Positions 35,811-44,547 of a stretch of DNA of 64,000 nt are shown piece after piece. Where the stretch lies: positions 109,976 through 173,975 of the forward strand of contig DASZTS010000087.1 in assembly GCA_035547915.1 (NCBI GenBank), in the 5' to 3' direction. Each line of letters begins with the position of its first letter. Position 1 is the first letter of the stretch. The stretch comes from DASSFG01 sp035547915 (GTDB taxonomy: Bacteria > Planctomycetota > Planctomycetia > Pirellulales > JAICIG01). The translations under genes were made by a program, and so were the position numbers. The notes below the pieces were generated by a model. The model made no database searches and was not told the DNA's origin. It worked only from the letters and a program-made list of their open reading frames with translations.

Positions 35811-36050
35811 ATGCTCCAATCGACGCCGGACGCCGTTGAACAACCGATCAAGGCCGAAACGCTCGCCGCGATGTCAGGCCAGTTGCTGGGCGGAGAACCC
35901 CGCGACGCGAAAGATTTTGCCGCGGTCGCGATGCTCCTCACCGGATTGGAACAAGACATGTCGGCCTTCCACCGTGTGGAACTCGGCGAAACGGAGCCCG
36001 CCGTTGTCTATTCGCCCACCCCCGCGCCGCGAGTGCCACGCGCGGAGTGA
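35811..36050 (+). CDS. AtzG-like/DUF4089 small partner of an amidase
   Basis: 79 residues. It has the short helical pattern LAAMSGQLLG..., then AVAMLLTGLEQDMSAFHRVELGETEPA and a Pro-rich tail (PTPAPRVP), which matches the AtzG/DUF4089 family, small proteins that hold the AtzE amidase in a complex and resemble GatC. The amidase begins 70 bases downstream. GatC itself is less likely, because the last part of GatC is not seen and no gatB is near. Confidence 0.6.
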   Translation: MLQSTPDAVEQPIKAETLAAMSGQLLGGEPRDAKDFAAVAMLLTGLEQDMSAFHRVELGETEPAVVYSPTPAPRVPRAE

Positions 36051-36120
36051 TGTGACGGTGTTCGGGTCTTCAACGCCGGGCCGATTTTCGCCGAGTGATC
36101 GCCGCTCTGGATAAACAAAC

Positions 36121-37542
36121 ATGCCGCTCTCAGATTGCCTGACCCTCGCCCGCCAGGTGCAGCTTCATGAACGCACGGCCCGGGAAGTCGCCGACGAAGC
36201 CCTCGACAAGGCGGCCGGCCTGAACGACGAATGGCGGGCGTTCATCACCATCACCCCCGAACTGGCACGCCGACAGGCCGAACAGGTCGATAAGCGGCTG
36301 GCTGCGGGCGAAAGGCTGCCGCTGGCCGGCGTGCCGTTCGGCGTCAAGGATCTGTTCGACGTGGTTGGCGTTCCGACGACCGCGGGCAGCCGCATGTTCG
36401 CCGAACGGAAGCCCGGCGCGGATGCCACGGTGGTGCAGCGGTTGACCGCCGCGGGCGCTGTCCCGATCGGCAAGCTAAATCTGCACGAATGCGCTTTTGG
36501 CTTCACCGGCGAAAACGAAGCCTACGGCAACTGCAAAAACCCCTGGGATCCGGAGCGGATCGCCGGTGGTTCGAGCAGCGGATCGGCGGTGGCGGTGGTG
36601 CTGGGCATTTGCCCATTCACCATCGGTTCCGATACCGGCGGCTCGATCCGGCATCCGGCCGCCTTGTGTGGATTGACCGGTCTGAAGCCGACCTATGGCC
36701 GCGTGAGCCGGGCCGGCGGTATTCCGCTCTCGTGGACCATGGACCACGTCGGTCCGATGGCGCGCACGGCCGCCGAGGCTGCCGCCGTCCTGCAAGTGAT
36801 CGCCGGCCGAGACGAGGCTGACGAAACGAGCAGCGAGCGACCAGTACCCGACTACGCGCAGGCGCTTCGTTCGCCGTTGCGCGGCCTGAAACTGGGCGTG
36901 CCCCAGAACTGGTTCCTCGATGCCGTCGATCCCGACGTGGGCGCGGCTGTCGAAAAGGCGATCGATGAACTGGTTCGCCTCGGTGCGACACGCGTCAAGG
37001 TCACACTGCCGCACATGGAAGAAGTTGTCGGTGCCCATCGGGCGGTGCTCTTCGCCGAAGCGAGCGCTTATTATCAGCCATTTCTGAAGGTCGAAGAACG
37101 AGACAATCCGAAGGGCCGGCGGTTTGCGGACGACATCCGCCCGTTGCTCGAAGCGGGACTCTTCTTGCCCGCGGTCGACTACATCAATGCGCAGCGTCTG
37201 CGCAAGCAGGTACGCGCGGCGTGGGGCGAAGTGTTCTCCAAGATCGATTGCCTGGCGACGCCGACTTCGCCCATCGTGGCAACACGGTTCGGTCAGCAGA
37301 CCGCGAAACTGAAGGATCAAGACAAGCCGCTCGTGCGCGCTTTCTTGGATATGACCCTGCCCTTCAACTATTCGGGGCATCCGGCGCTCTCGATGCCGTG
37401 TGGACAATCGAGCGCCAAGCTGCCGATCGGCCTGCAATTGGTGGGCAGACCGTTCGATGAGGGAACGATTCTTCGGGCGGCCCATCAATACCAGCTTGCC
37501 ACCGACTGGCACAGCAGGCGGCCCACCCGTCACGCGTCGTAG
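36121..37542 (+). CDS. Amidase-signature hydrolase (AtzE/GatA-like)
   Basis: 473 residues. The Ser-Ser-Lys amidase triad is complete: Lys76 in PFGVKDLFD, Ser151 in GGSSSGSA and Ser175 in DTGGSIRHPA, with spacing equal to GatA. TYGRVSRAGGIPLSWTMDHVGPMART follows. The partner upstream looks AtzG-like, so hydrolysis of a small amide such as a carboxybiuret-type compound is plausible. A role in tRNA amidation as GatA cannot be excluded but is unsupported, because gatB and a true gatC are absent nearby. Confidence 0.8.
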   Translation: MPLSDCLTLARQVQLHERTAREVADEALDKAAGLNDEWRAFITITPELARRQAEQVDKRLAAGERLPLAGVPFGVKDLFDVVGVPTTAGSRMFAERKPGADATVVQRLTAAGAVPIGKLNLHECAFGFTGENEAYGNCKNPWDPERIAGGSSSGSAVAVVLGICPFTIGSDTGGSIRHPAALCGLTGLKPTYGRVSRAGGIPLSWTMDHVGPMARTAAEAAAVLQVIAGRDEADETSSERPVPDYAQALRSPLRGLKLGVPQNWFLDAVDPDVGAAVEKAIDELVRLGATRVKVTLPHMEEVVGAHRAVLFAEASAYYQPFLKVEERDNPKGRRFADDIRPLLEAGLFLPAVDYINAQRLRKQVRAAWGEVFSKIDCLATPTSPIVATRFGQQTAKLKDQDKPLVRAFLDMTLPFNYSGHPALSMPCGQSSAKLPIGLQLVGRPFDEGTILRAAHQYQLATDWHSRRPTRHAS

Positions 37543-37601
37543 GGCTCACGCGGATTGGGCGCCGCAACGCTGAAGAGCGGACCGATGCCGATGGCAGATC
37601 G

Positions 37602-38102
37602 CTAGATCAGATCGAGCGGACGCGAGCGGCGGCGGGTGCGTTGGCAGTCGGAGCAGACGCCGTTGATGATGAGTTGATGCCCGAGCACGCGAAACTGGTG
37701 CTCGCGGCCGACGGCGTCGCGTATCTGTTTGATCTCGTCGCTGCTGAATTCGATCAGCTTGCCGCAGCGCTCGCAGTGCAGATGGTCGTGCTGCGGGTAG
37801 CCGTAGTCGTGTTCATAGACCTTGCGGCCTTTGAGGTCCATTTCGCGCAACAGACCGGCCTCGACCAACTCGCCCAGCGTGCGATAGACGGTGGCGCGGC
37901 TCACGGCTCGGCCACCGGCGACTTCCTTCAACTGCCCGAGCAGCTCCTCGGCGTCGAAATGGTCGTGGCGGCTGAAGACCTGCTCGACGATGGTGCGGCG
38001 TTGCGGCGAGCGGCGCTTGCCGCGGCTCTGCACGAATTCCTCGAATCGCTCCAGCGGCGAAAGCGCGACCTCGACGGTTCCGAGTGAAAAATCTTGAGCC
38101 AT
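37602..38102 (-). CDS. Fur family metal-responsive transcription regulator
   Basis: 166 residues from ATG 38102. A winged-helix domain with SPQRRTIVEQVFSRHDHFDAEELL and SRATVYRTLGELVEAGLLREM, then a dimer domain with HDHLHCERCGKLIEF carrying the His and CxxC ligands, and a C-terminal CSDCQ pair. This is the complete zinc-structured Fur layout. Whether the effector is Fe, Zn or peroxide cannot be read. It has about 20 extra residues before the domain. It converges with the amidase gene and is divergent from a methyltransferase gene 310 bases away. Confidence 0.87.
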   Translation of the reverse strand: MAQDFSLGTVEVALSPLERFEEFVQSRGKRRSPQRRTIVEQVFSRHDHFDAEELLGQLKEVAGGRAVSRATVYRTLGELVEAGLLREMDLKGRKVYEHDYGYPQHDHLHCERCGKLIEFSSDEIKQIRDAVGREHQFRVLGHQLIINGVCSDCQRTRRRSRPLDLI

Positions 38103-38412
38103 GCAAGAGAAAGCAGCGAAACGCAAAACCTCGCCCCGCAGGCACCTTGCGAGGAACTGATCCTTCCATTCTAGGCCATCGCCAAAGCGAAGCAACCCCG
38201 TGGCAGTGCTACCTAATCAGTGTGTCCGGCGGCCCTGATCGTGCGAGGAGATATCGCCCGACGCCAATCGCCGCGAGGCAGATTGCCCCGCCAAGCCCGA
38301 CTGTCGATAATGGCCGCCTTGTCCACCGGACGCGCGCCAGCAAGGGCTCCAATTGGCCTGGCGCGAGGTGGATTTGTAGTCAGCACGGGCGAGCACCGCG
38401 GCGGGTTTTGAT
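38103..38412. other. 310-base gap between divergent genes
   Basis: This holds the regulatory region of the Fur-family gene and of the methyltransferase gene. I see no convincing promoter pair, RNA gene or good ORF. On the minus strand a short stop-free run of about 50 codons could encode one hydrophobic helix (LGGAICLAAIGVGRYLL), but it has no ATG. Confidence 0.4.
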
Positions 38413-39024
38413 TTGGATCCTGGTTATCAAACGCGCTGCCGAGTCTTGCTGCTCGCCGTGTTCGCAACATTGATGGCCGCGTGCCTGTCCTATCAGGCCT
38501 CGATCGCCCGCCTCGATACCGCGGCGCTACCGCGGCCGTGGCTCAATGCTCCGTTCGTCCGCACGCCCAATGCTATCGTCGACGCGATGCTCGAATTAGC
38601 CGCGCCGCGGGAGAGCGATTTGCTCTACGATCTCGGTTGCGGCGACGGACGGATCGTAGTCCGTGCGGCCAAGAAATATGGTTGTCGCGCGGTCGGCTTC
38701 GACCTCGCCCCCGAGCGCGTGGAGGAAGCCCGCGAAATCGCGCGGTTGCAGGGATTGGAGGATCGTGTGACCATCGTCGAGCAAGACATCTTCACGCTCG
38801 ATCTGGCAGAGGCCGATATCGTGACGCTCTACTTGTTGCCGCGTCTGAATCAGAGGCTCATCCCACAATTGAAGCGTCTGAGACCGGGCACGCGCGTCGT
38901 GTCGCACGAGTTCGACCTGCCAGGCATCGTGCCGGAACGCGCCGTGTCCATCACCCCCGCCGACGATCAACGCGAACACACGCTCTACCTGTGGATCGCG
39001 CCATTACGAGAGAAATCGCCATGA
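38413..39024 (+). CDS. N-terminally anchored SAM-dependent methyltransferase
   Basis: 203 residues from TTG 38413; an ATG at 38473 would remove most of the hydrophobic N-terminus. One hydrophobic helix (about 10-24, ending LMAAC, close to a lipobox) is followed by the SAM fold: LLYDLGCGDGRIVVRAA (motif I), AVGFDLAPERVEEAREIA (motif II) and VEQDIF (motif III). The late region ADIVTLYLLP and VVSHEFDLPG is typical of small protein or lipid methyltransferases. The substrate is unknown. It overlaps the CYTH gene by four bases. Confidence 0.75.
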   Translation: MDPGYQTRCRVLLLAVFATLMAACLSYQASIARLDTAALPRPWLNAPFVRTPNAIVDAMLELAAPRESDLLYDLGCGDGRIVVRAAKKYGCRAVGFDLAPERVEEAREIARLQGLEDRVTIVEQDIFTLDLAEADIVTLYLLPRLNQRLIPQLKRLRPGTRVVSHEFDLPGIVPERAVSITPADDQREHTLYLWIAPLREKSP

Positions 39025-39587
39025 GCTACGAAGTCGAACGAAAATACAGGATCGAGGACATTGGGGCTTTGACCGACCGGCTGCGCGCCTTGGGTGGCGA
39101 GTTCGGGCAACCCGAATCGCAGCGGGATATGTATTACGCCCATCCCTCGCGCGACTTCGCCCACACCGACGAAGCACTGCGCATCCGCCGCATCGGCGAT
39201 GAGGCCTTTATTACGTACAAGGGGCCGAAGATCGACCCCGCATCGAAAACACGTCTGGAGATCGAATTGCCCTTGATGGGCGGGCTGAACGGGGCGTCGG
39301 ACCATGCCCGTTTGCTCGAGGCACTCGGATTTCGCCCGGTTGCCGAGGTGAGCAAACGCCGCCGGAAGGCCGACCTGACGCTGGACGGTCGAGATTTCGA
39401 GATCGCGCTCGACGACGTCGAATCCGTCGGTACGTTCGTCGAGATCGAGACGGCCGCCGACGAGGCCGACCTGGAGGAGGCTAAGAGCTGTCTGGGGACG
39501 CTGGCCGACAAGCTCGCTTTGCAAGATGGCGAACGCCGCAGCTACCTCGAGCTGTTGCTGCTTGACCGGTCAGATCGAGCTACCTAA
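39021..39587 (+). CDS. CYTH-domain protein (class IV adenylate cyclase CyaB type)
   Basis: 188 residues from ATG 39021, overlapping the preceding stop (ATGA). CYTH fold marks are YEVERKYRI (the E-x-E-x-K motif), EALRIRRIG, FITYKGPKI and ETRLEIE-like TRLEIELP, then late VEIET. Proteins with this set are class IV adenylate cyclases, thiamine triphosphatases or polyphosphatases. The spacing and QRDMYY favour the CyaB group. The longer open frame back to 38481 is the methyltransferase gene read out of frame. Confidence 0.82.
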   Translation: MSYEVERKYRIEDIGALTDRLRALGGEFGQPESQRDMYYAHPSRDFAHTDEALRIRRIGDEAFITYKGPKIDPASKTRLEIELPLMGGLNGASDHARLLEALGFRPVAEVSKRRRKADLTLDGRDFEIALDDVESVGTFVEIETAADEADLEEAKSCLGTLADKLALQDGERRSYLELLLLDRSDRAT

Positions 39588-39599
39588 GATCCATTGGCC

Positions 39600-40232
39600 A
39601 TGTCCGAGAATTCACGCTTCACCCCTCATTGCCCCGACGGCGAAAACGATTCGACCACGTCGGGCGTCGACCAAGAGCGCATCCAGCGAGCGGTGCGCGA
39701 GATCCTGGCTGCGGTGGGCGAAGACCCCGATCGCGAGGGGCTGCGCGAGACGCCGGCCCGCGTCGCGCGGATGTACGCCGAACTGTTTTCCGGTCTGCAC
39801 GACGACCCACGGCTGCATCTGCGCAAGTTCTTCACCGAGAAGTACGACGAAGTCGTGCTCGTGAAGAATATCAGCTTCAACAGCATGTGTGAGCATCACA
39901 TGCTGCCGTTCATGGGCGAGGCTCATATCGGCTACCTGCCGGCCGGCAAAGTCATCGGCTTGAGCAAGCTGGCCCGCGTCGTCGAGATGGTCGCCCGGCG
40001 GCCGCAGGTGCAAGAGCGGATGACGGAGACGATCGCCGATCTGCTGGTCGACGAGTTGGAGGCCAAGGGCGTGGCGGTCGTCATCGAGGCCACGCACACC
40101 TGCATGACCATCCGCGGCATTCGCAAACCGGGGAGCCTGTGCGTCACCTCGGCGATGCGCGGCATCTTTCGCTCGCACCTTTCGAGCCGCTCGGAGATCA
40201 TGAACCTGATCTACGGCGATCGCCGCTCGTAG
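39600..40232 (+). CDS. folE: GTP cyclohydrolase I
   Basis: 210 residues from ATG 39600 (TTG 39594 is another in-frame option). FolE marks are REIAVGEDPDREGLRETPARV-like EDPDREGLRETP, SMCEHHMLPFMGEAHIGYLP with the zinc Cys/His, and VVIEATHTCMTIRGIRKPG. It makes dihydroneopterin triphosphate, the first pterin of folate and possibly of methanopterin and queuosine. This links it in function with the PTPS-like gene at 9.1 kb. Next to a membrane protein two bases downstream. Confidence 0.93.
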   Translation: MSENSRFTPHCPDGENDSTTSGVDQERIQRAVREILAAVGEDPDREGLRETPARVARMYAELFSGLHDDPRLHLRKFFTEKYDEVVLVKNISFNSMCEHHMLPFMGEAHIGYLPAGKVIGLSKLARVVEMVARRPQVQERMTETIADLLVDELEAKGVAVVIEATHTCMTIRGIRKPGSLCVTSAMRGIFRSHLSSRSEIMNLIYGDRRS

Positions 40233-40234
40233 CG

Positions 40235-40999
40235 ATGCAGCTCCTCGCCCAGTTCGTCTTGCGGCTTTCCTTCGGCCTGGCGGCTGCCATGTTGTTGGTT
40301 TCGCCCCGCCAGGTGACGAGCGGCTACTATCGCAACAATCTCTACGTGCTCTTGGGAATCAATTCTCTGGCCGCCCTGCTCGGCTGGATCACGCCCCGGG
40401 AGGCCGGTTTGCAAATCTGGCCGCCCGTCGTCGCAGCCGTGGCCAGCTACGTCGGTGCCGCGGCCTGGCTCTACGAAAAGGCCGGACCGGGAATGCTTGC
40501 GCTCGCGACAGTGGCAGTCGGCAGTCTGACCGGTGCGTGGATGAACCAGGGAGTCGCGTTCCTCGGCGGCAGCGATCCGGGCGGCTGGCTATGGGTTGCC
40601 GATCCGGCTGCGGGCGGTGCGGTGCTCGGCGTGACGATGGGCGCCATGCTACTCGGACATTGGTACCTCAACGCGCCTGGCATGTCTCTGGCGCCCCTCA
40701 ACCGCCTGACCGATCTGATGATCGCGGTCCTCTTGGTGCGGGCGGTGCTGGCGGGCGTCGGACTGGCGTTGACCTGCCGCGCGGGCGATTCCTTCCAGTT
40801 GGCCCAGTGGCTGTTCGTCGCCATGCGTTGGCTGACAGGGCTGGCCGGCGCACTGGCCGCCGCCTTGGCCGTGAAGAAGATCTTGAAGATCCCAAACACG
40901 CAGAGTGCCACGGGCATTCTCTACGTCGGCGTCGTGCTGACGTTCATCGGCGAATTGACGGCCCAGCTCCTTTCTCGTGACCTCCCCTTCCCATTATGA
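40235..40999 (+). CDS. Polytopic membrane protein of unknown function
   Basis: 254 residues from ATG 40235; the frame is open back to 40139 inside folE. About seven to eight hydrophobic helices fill the protein, with a short GYYRNNLYVLLGIN motif near the N-terminus and NTQSATGILYVGVVL near the end. I do not recognise the family. It begins two bases after folE and overlaps the enolase-superfamily gene by four bases, so the three are probably cotranscribed. Confidence 0.6.
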   Translation: MQLLAQFVLRLSFGLAAAMLLVSPRQVTSGYYRNNLYVLLGINSLAALLGWITPREAGLQIWPPVVAAVASYVGAAAWLYEKAGPGMLALATVAVGSLTGAWMNQGVAFLGGSDPGGWLWVADPAAGGAVLGVTMGAMLLGHWYLNAPGMSLAPLNRLTDLMIAVLLVRAVLAGVGLALTCRAGDSFQLAQWLFVAMRWLTGLAGALAAALAVKKILKIPNTQSATGILYVGVVLTFIGELTAQLLSRDLPFPL

Positions 41000-42111
41000 A
41001 GATCACGCACGTCCGTACCATCGCGCTGCGGGGCGCCACGCACGACCACGGCTGGCCCGGTGGCACCGATCCCAATGTGCAGTACAACACGCTCGTCGAG
41101 GTGCTCACCGATGAAGGTTTGTCGGGTGTTGGGAGTTGCTACACCACGCGGGCGTTGGTGGAAGGTTCGCTTGAGCTGTTGCGACCGCACCTGATCGGCG
41201 AGACCGGGCTGGAGCCCGAGCGCGTGAGCGAGAAGCTGCGGCAATCGATGTTCTGGCTCGGACGCGGCGGGTCGGTCGAACACACGATCAGCGGCCTCGA
41301 CATCGCCTTATGGGATCTGCTCGGCAAGGCACTCGGCCAGCCGGTCTCGCGGCTCCTGGGAGGCAACTACCGCGATCGCATCAAGCCCTACGCCTCGATG
41401 TTGTTCGAAGAACCTGGGCTGCTGCGTGAAAAACTGGCTGAACAGGTCGAACGGGGATTCCGCGCGATCAAGATGGGCTGGCGGCCCTTCGGTCGCGTGA
41501 GCCGGCAGTACGACGAGCTACTCGTCCGCACGGCCCGCGACGCTGTCGGCGACGAAGTGGAACTGATGGTCGATGCCGGCGGCAGTGAACAGTTCTGGCC
41601 CCATGGCGTCGGCTGGGCGCGCGAGACGGCCAAGATGTTGGGCGAGTATGGCGTGACCTGGTTCGAAGAGGCGCTCAAGCCCGACGACGTCGACGGCTTT
41701 CGAGAGTTGCGGCAGCAATCGCCCGTGCTGATCGCCACGGGCGAAGTGCTCACGCGGCGGCAATCCTTCCAGCCCTTCATCACCAGTCGGGCGCTCGACA
41801 TCATCCAACCCGATCTGACCAAGTGCGGCGGCCTGAGCGAGGGCCGGCGGCTGGGCTGGATGGCCTACGATCACGGCGTGTTGCTCGTGCCGCACGGTTG
41901 GAACACGGGCATCGGTGTCGCCGCCGATCTCGCGCTCACGGCGGCGCTGCCCGTGGCGCGGTGGGTCGAATACCAGACCGGCGTGCCCTACATCGAGGAG
42001 CTGATCACCCCGCGCTTCGCCCTCGACGAAGAGGGCATGCTCCGCGTGCCGACCGGTCCCGGCCTGGGCGTCGAGCTCAATTCCGACGCGATCGAGAGGT
42101 ATTCCAAGTAG
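40996..42111 (+). CDS. Mandelate racemase/muconate lactonizing enzyme family protein
   Basis: 371 residues. Enolase-superfamily barrel: the N-terminal capping domain, AIKMG with a catalytic Lys, ELMVDAGGS (first metal Asp), WFEEALKPDD (Glu), and QPDLTKCGGLSEGRR with VPHGWNTGIG, whose His is the acid/base seen in the mandelate racemase subgroup. It abstracts a proton next to a carboxylate, most often in a sugar acid dehydratase or epimerase. The exact substrate cannot be set. It has an ATGA overlap with the upstream membrane protein and lies eight bases before DUF167. Confidence 0.82.
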   Translation: MKITHVRTIALRGATHDHGWPGGTDPNVQYNTLVEVLTDEGLSGVGSCYTTRALVEGSLELLRPHLIGETGLEPERVSEKLRQSMFWLGRGGSVEHTISGLDIALWDLLGKALGQPVSRLLGGNYRDRIKPYASMLFEEPGLLREKLAEQVERGFRAIKMGWRPFGRVSRQYDELLVRTARDAVGDEVELMVDAGGSEQFWPHGVGWARETAKMLGEYGVTWFEEALKPDDVDGFRELRQQSPVLIATGEVLTRRQSFQPFITSRALDIIQPDLTKCGGLSEGRRLGWMAYDHGVLLVPHGWNTGIGVAADLALTAALPVARWVEYQTGVPYIEELITPRFALDEEGMLRVPTGPGLGVELNSDAIERYSK

Positions 42112-42119
42112 CGACGAGC

Positions 42120-42413
42120 ATGCAAGTCGAACCGCACCCCGACGGCGTCGTCTTGCCAGTGCGTGCCCATGCTGGCGCTCGACGCAATGAGATTCGCCGG
42201 GGATCGGACGGTATCTTGCGAGTTTCTGTCACGCAGGCGGCCGAGAAGGGAAAGGCCAACCGTGCGATTATCGAACTCCTAGCCCGCGAACTCGGCCTAC
42301 GAAAATCCCAACTTGAATTGATCGCCGGCGCAACCTCGCCACAGAAGCGCTTCTTGATCCGCGGCATCACTTCGGCCGAGTTGACTCAGCGGTGTGCCAA
42401 TCTGGAAGAGTGA
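42120..42413 (+). CDS. DUF167 / YggU family protein
   Basis: 97 residues from ATG 42120. The core has LPVRAHAGARRNEI, ILRVSVTQAAEKGKANRAIIELLARELG and LELIAGATSPQKRFLI, the whole DUF167 fold. Soluble, role unknown. It is last in the folE to DUF167 run and converges on the DNA methylase. It marks the left border of the accessory segment. Confidence 0.87.
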   Translation: MQVEPHPDGVVLPVRAHAGARRNEIRRGSDGILRVSVTQAAEKGKANRAIIELLARELGLRKSQLELIAGATSPQKRFLIRGITSAELTQRCANLEE

Positions 42414-42435
42414 GCCATGGGTACTGGGTTAAAGG

Positions 42436-44544
42436 CTAGTCACGTAGCTTTAGATACTGTTGACGTGGGAAGCTTTTTGCGGGGCTCGCGGAGGGTGGGT
42501 AGCTATCCAATTGGGCATCGACGAGGGCGGCAAAACTCGCGATATCCTCAGCGCTGCTCAGCGCAGCGAGAAGCTGCCCATAGATCACAGTCTTGCGGTC
42601 GTTGCGCGAGAGGGTGAAACCGGCAGCCAACAGGCGGTTGGTCTTTGAGCTTGCCGTTGCGAGCGCCTCGGCGACGCTGGGGGGCCGCCGGGCCCCGGCC
42701 TCCGACTGCTTGCGACAGACGAGGATGACGTCGAAGGCGATCGGCTCCTTGGCCTGCGATTTCGGAGTTGCCACCAACATTTCGGATTTCACGGGGTGAG
42801 CATTTATGACTCTAAAGCCAGCGCTGAGGATCGCGCCAGCCAGCGCCAGCCAGCCATCATCGCGAGAGTGATGGTAGGTGAAAACGAGCAGGCCGTCGTC
42901 ACGCAGAACGCGATGGCATTCGCGAAACACATCGGCGAGCTTCATCGCGAACTGCTCGGCGCTCGTGTCCTGTACTTCCAGGACGCTACGTGTGCTGCGC
43001 GGCGCTTGAGTCGGCATCGAATCGAGCTGCTGCCAGGCGTAAAAGAAATCGGCCAATTCGGAATAATGAACGTTGTCGAAAAAGGGCGGGTCGGTGACGA
43101 CCAGATCGATGCTCCTCTCGGCAAGGCCCGTGTCACTCGATGTGCCACAAGAAAGATAGATACCCCGATCGGATAAACGGCCGTTACGGGGCCATTGACG
43201 CTCGATCGTTTCCGAAAAAGGTAGCGAGCAGACGCGGCGGCCCGCCCCATTGATGGCCAGTTCGGTCGGGTCGCGGCGATAATCGATCGCCCGCAGGAGG
43301 CGGCTGCGAAAGAGATTCAAGAACGATCCGGAGCTTTTGGGCGTTCCCCAGATGTTAGCCTCGATCGGCGTCCGTTCGGGCTTGAGAATGTGGTGAGAAA
43401 ACATGTGGCGAACGGCACCAGTCCCCTCGCCTTTGTACGAGGCGAAAAGATTGTTGAACTCGAGCACGCCTGAGAACAAGGTCAAAAGCGCACTTCGCTG
43501 TGTTTCGTCCCCCAGCGATTGAATCGAACGCCGCAGCCAACTGAGGGCGAGCAACTGACGGTCGTTGAAGAAATCTCGCCACGAACGAAAGCCGTAGTTC
43601 ATCGCCTGCCGAGTGTTGTAGCCGTGGGCAAGTGCGAGTGAGGGGAGGAGAAGCTCGCCATCGGAGATTTCGTCGGCCAATCGCCGGGAGCAGGCTTCGT
43701 AGTCGGCCAGGTCGCGTTGGGTGGCTGCCAAGTATTCCTTTTGTCCGTCGCGTGTGAGGACGAGCTTGCCATACAGCCGGAAATCCGGCCGATGGTCTGC
43801 AACCATGCTTTCGACGATCGAAAATGTCTCGTTGCAATCTCGGCAGAATGCCTTCGCTCCGCGGCCGGGGCCGACACCGGGATTGAACTTGTGGCTGCAG
43901 GCACGGCAAACCGCCTCCTGGGCGTCATGGGTACTTGGACCGATGTAGCCGCAGTCGGGACAGACTACCTGCACTTGCGGCTTGCGGTTCGGATAGGCGT
44001 TGCGGGCCACGACATACGACGGAAAGAGGTCGACGACGCGGTCACAGGAGGGGCAAGTCACCTGCATGACCCAAAAATGATACAACACGTCGCACTCGCG
44101 GCCGTGGGAATCGACCGACCGATAGAGGCGACGGACTTCCGCCCCAACGCCTTCTGACAGATCGTCGAAGCATGCCTTGAGCCGCTTGCGATCGAGGGGC
44201 CCCAATGCCGTGTGGACCGCCGCAACGGCCACGGGATTGATGTCGCGCCCCAGGGCAGTCAGACCGAGTTTGTGGGCCTCGCCGATCGTCGTACCCGAGC
44301 CCATGAACGGATCGAAGACCGTCCGCCGCACGAAATTGTGGGAATTGTGGAACTCTTCGGTTAGCTCACGGTCCTCTTCGAGGACACAGCCGAGCAGAAT
44401 GCCGCGAAAGACAGAGCCAAGCCGTTTGGCCCACCACTTGTGAACGTGATAGATTGGACGATGGACTTCCTTGCGCCAGCTTTCACGTTCGGCGAGCGAC
44501 GAAAGGAACTCGAAGGGAAAGTCGTCGGATTCGATGAGCTGCAT
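42436..44544 (-). CDS. DNA methyltransferase (DUF1156/COG1743-like) with zinc knuckles
   Basis: 702 residues. HKWWAKRLGSVFRG precedes SAM motif I, DPFMGSGTT (78-86). Four CxxC pairs follow (Cys164/167, 195/198, 213/216, 234/237), enough for two zinc ribbons. The catalytic motif IV, TDPPF (484-488), then YSELADFFYAW, is about 400 residues later. This matches the large adenine-specific methylases of the DUF1156 type. A helical central region (250-440) could read the DNA target. It starts three bases after the nuclease-like gene without its own ribosome site, so it is translationally coupled. GC looks lower than in flanking genes. Confidence 0.8.
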   Translation of the reverse strand: MQLIESDDFPFEFLSSLAERESWRKEVHRPIYHVHKWWAKRLGSVFRGILLGCVLEEDRELTEEFHNSHNFVRRTVFDPFMGSGTTIGEAHKLGLTALGRDINPVAVAAVHTALGPLDRKRLKACFDDLSEGVGAEVRRLYRSVDSHGRECDVLYHFWVMQVTCPSCDRVVDLFPSYVVARNAYPNRKPQVQVVCPDCGYIGPSTHDAQEAVCRACSHKFNPGVGPGRGAKAFCRDCNETFSIVESMVADHRPDFRLYGKLVLTRDGQKEYLAATQRDLADYEACSRRLADEISDGELLLPSLALAHGYNTRQAMNYGFRSWRDFFNDRQLLALSWLRRSIQSLGDETQRSALLTLFSGVLEFNNLFASYKGEGTGAVRHMFSHHILKPERTPIEANIWGTPKSSGSFLNLFRSRLLRAIDYRRDPTELAINGAGRRVCSLPFSETIERQWPRNGRLSDRGIYLSCGTSSDTGLAERSIDLVVTDPPFFDNVHYSELADFFYAWQQLDSMPTQAPRSTRSVLEVQDTSAEQFAMKLADVFRECHRVLRDDGLLVFTYHHSRDDGWLALAGAILSAGFRVINAHPVKSEMLVATPKSQAKEPIAFDVILVCRKQSEAGARRPPSVAEALATASSKTNRLLAAGFTLSRNDRKTVIYGQLLAALSSAEDIASFAALVDAQLDSYPPSASPAKSFPRQQYLKLRD

Positions 44545-44547
44545 GGG

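Noticed and set aside
35811..36050. gatC of the tRNA amidotransferase
   Set aside because: Pattern fits DUF4089/AtzG better, and no gatB is near.
38200..38375. Possible small minus-strand membrane peptide
   Set aside because: One hydrophobic stretch but no ATG, no ribosome site and no support from composition.
38481..39020. Upstream extension of the CYTH protein
   Set aside because: Lies over the methyltransferase gene. ATG 39021 in an ATGA overlap fits the family start EVERKYRI.
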